Below the pieces are notes generated by a model that saw only the letters and a list, made by a program, of their open reading frames with translations, ran no database searches and was not told the origin of the DNA. A program made the position numbers and the translations under genes. From Neotamlana nanhaiensis (GTDB lineage: Bacteria > Bacteroidota > Bacteroidia > Flavobacteriales > Flavobacteriaceae), in contig NZ_JTDV01000001.1 of NCBI RefSeq assembly GCF_000943555.1, positions 124,001 through 188,000 of the forward strand: a DNA stretch of 64,000 bases, written 5' to 3'. This document shows positions 63,163 to 64,000 of this stretch, one piece after another. Positions within the stretch are counted from its first letter, which is position 1. Each line of letters starts with the position of its first letter.

Positions 63163-64000
63163 TTATTTTATAAAAAGATTTACTAGTCTTGTCATGTTGT
63201 CTCCATCGGCATCTTTTACCGATATTTTGAATGATGCAAAACCTGTTGATTTTGGATTAATTTTTATCTGATTGTTTTCTATAACTGCTGAAGTATTTTG
63301 TACTTCTGAAATGGTGTAAACAGGATTATTTTCAAAGCCTTTAAAAAACTCTGATACCATTAAACTTAAAGTTTCATCTGCTTGAATGACGTAATGTGGT
63401 TGTGCCAACCAGTTTAAATAATCTTCCAATTGAGTGAAGCCATCTTTGTCTTCATCTTTATTAGCATCTGAAAAATCACCAACTTCAGAATTGATATTAA
63501 AGCCTTTAGCTTCTTCCCACCAATTTGGCAATCCGTCATGATCGGTATCCCAATCTTCTGGTCTCGTTTCGCTAGTATATTCAGGAAAACCGCCAGCATC
63601 CAATTCGGTATCAATCATGCCTGGAAATCCTGTTTTACTTCCTTTGTTGGAATAAGTTCCTTTTAAGGTTTCATCAACAATACGTTTATCGTGATTATCT
63701 AATTTTGGTTGATTGGCTCCAATATCGGACAATACATCTTTATAAGCTGCAAAAGCAGATTGTGTGTTTACATACGATGGAAAAAACGGTTCATCAACAA
63801 AGGTTTCAAAATCTACGATGGCATGTTTACTTGTTTGGATAATACGTCCATCATCCTGTGAATTTTCATCAAAATATCCCGGCATCACATTACCATCAAA
63901 ATAATAACGTTGACTTCCCTTTCCAACGCCTTCATGTTGTACTTTTAAAGCGTAAAATACTTTTGAAGCCGCTCCTGGTTTATAATAATTATTAACAAAA
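63163..64000 (-). CDS. PL1-like pectate lyase, C-terminal part (cut by window edge)
   Basis: The frame is open to the right edge, so an internal ATG at 63888 is not the real start. Visible residues begin FVNNYYKPGAASKVFYALK, the late beta-helix segment seen in the other lyases (NNYYKPGP). They continue with a GFPEYTSETRPEDWDTDHDG calcium-binding repeat and DKDGFTQLEDYLNWL. A final ~70-residue tail (VIENNQIKINPKSTGFASFKISVKDADGD) looks like an Ig/cadherin-type sandwich not present in PL copies A and B. It lies 68 nt upstream of GH127. Confidence 0.85.
   Translation of the reverse strand, partial: FVNNYYKPGAASKVFYALKVQHEGVGKGSQRYYFDGNVMPGYFDENSQDDGRIIQTSKHAIVDFETFVDEPFFPSYVNTQSAFAAYKDVLSDIGANQPKLDNHDKRIVDETLKGTYSNKGSKTGFPGMIDTELDAGGFPEYTSETRPEDWDTDHDGLPNWWEEAKGFNINSEVGDFSDANKDEDKDGFTQLEDYLNWLAQPHYVIQADETLSLMVSEFFKGFENNPVYTISEVQNTSAVIENNQIKINPKSTGFASFKISVKDADGDNMTRLVNLFIK

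Overview
The window is a continuous block of carbohydrate-degradation genes from a low-GC Bacteroidota genome, most likely a marine member of the Flavobacteriaceae. This rests on the SusC/SusD pair, the lipoprotein-rich secretome, A-rich leaders without Shine-Dalgarno sequences, and flavobacterial-style intergenic hairpin repeats. I see no tRNA, rRNA, CRISPR array, insertion sequence or phage gene. No transcriptional regulator gene lies in the window.

The locus reads as a large pectin polysaccharide-utilization locus, probably aimed at rhamnogalacturonan II (RG-II) or another apiose-bearing pectin such as the apiogalacturonan of seagrasses. Backbone enzymes are five pectate-lyase-like PL1 genes (two cut by the window edges), a GH28 polygalacturonase and a GH105 unsaturated uronyl hydrolase. 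Side-chain enzymes are two GH78 alpha-L-rhamnosidases, GH95, GH29, GH127, GH140 (apiosidase family), two GH2 enzymes, GH43-like propellers, an esterase, and three sialidase-type beta-propeller proteins that could act on acidic ketoses such as Kdo or Dha.

Layout. From 56141 down to 1 every gene is on the minus strand. SusC and SusD come first, followed by a good intrinsic terminator. Next is a PL1, DUF3826, PL1 group. Then a very compact run of about 15 enzyme genes (48037 down to 19187) has mostly 0-28 nt gaps or short overlaps. A GH2 pair leads into what looks like a cytoplasmic branched-sugar-acid module (19094 to 8477): a RuBisCO-like protein, a four-carbon acid sugar kinase, an Asp/Glu-racemase-like protein and a BASS-family transporter. 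The left end holds three tandem DUF1593 proteins, GH105 and two PL1 genes, one fused to a sialidase-like propeller. Diverging from susC on the plus strand are a DapA-family aldolase/lyase and an SSS symporter. A 382-bp intergenic stretch with a structured repeat separates them from a minus-strand group of L-fucose isomerase, GH127 and a partial PL1.

Most interesting idea: GH140 would release apiose outside the cell. The RuBisCO-like protein plus OiaK-like kinase match the two-gene logic of known apionate catabolism. The locus would therefore couple release of a branched pectin sugar to its catabolism. The dehydrogenase, lactonase and oxidoisomerase steps are not visible here, so the true substrate (apionate-derived or, alternatively, aceric-acid-derived) is open.
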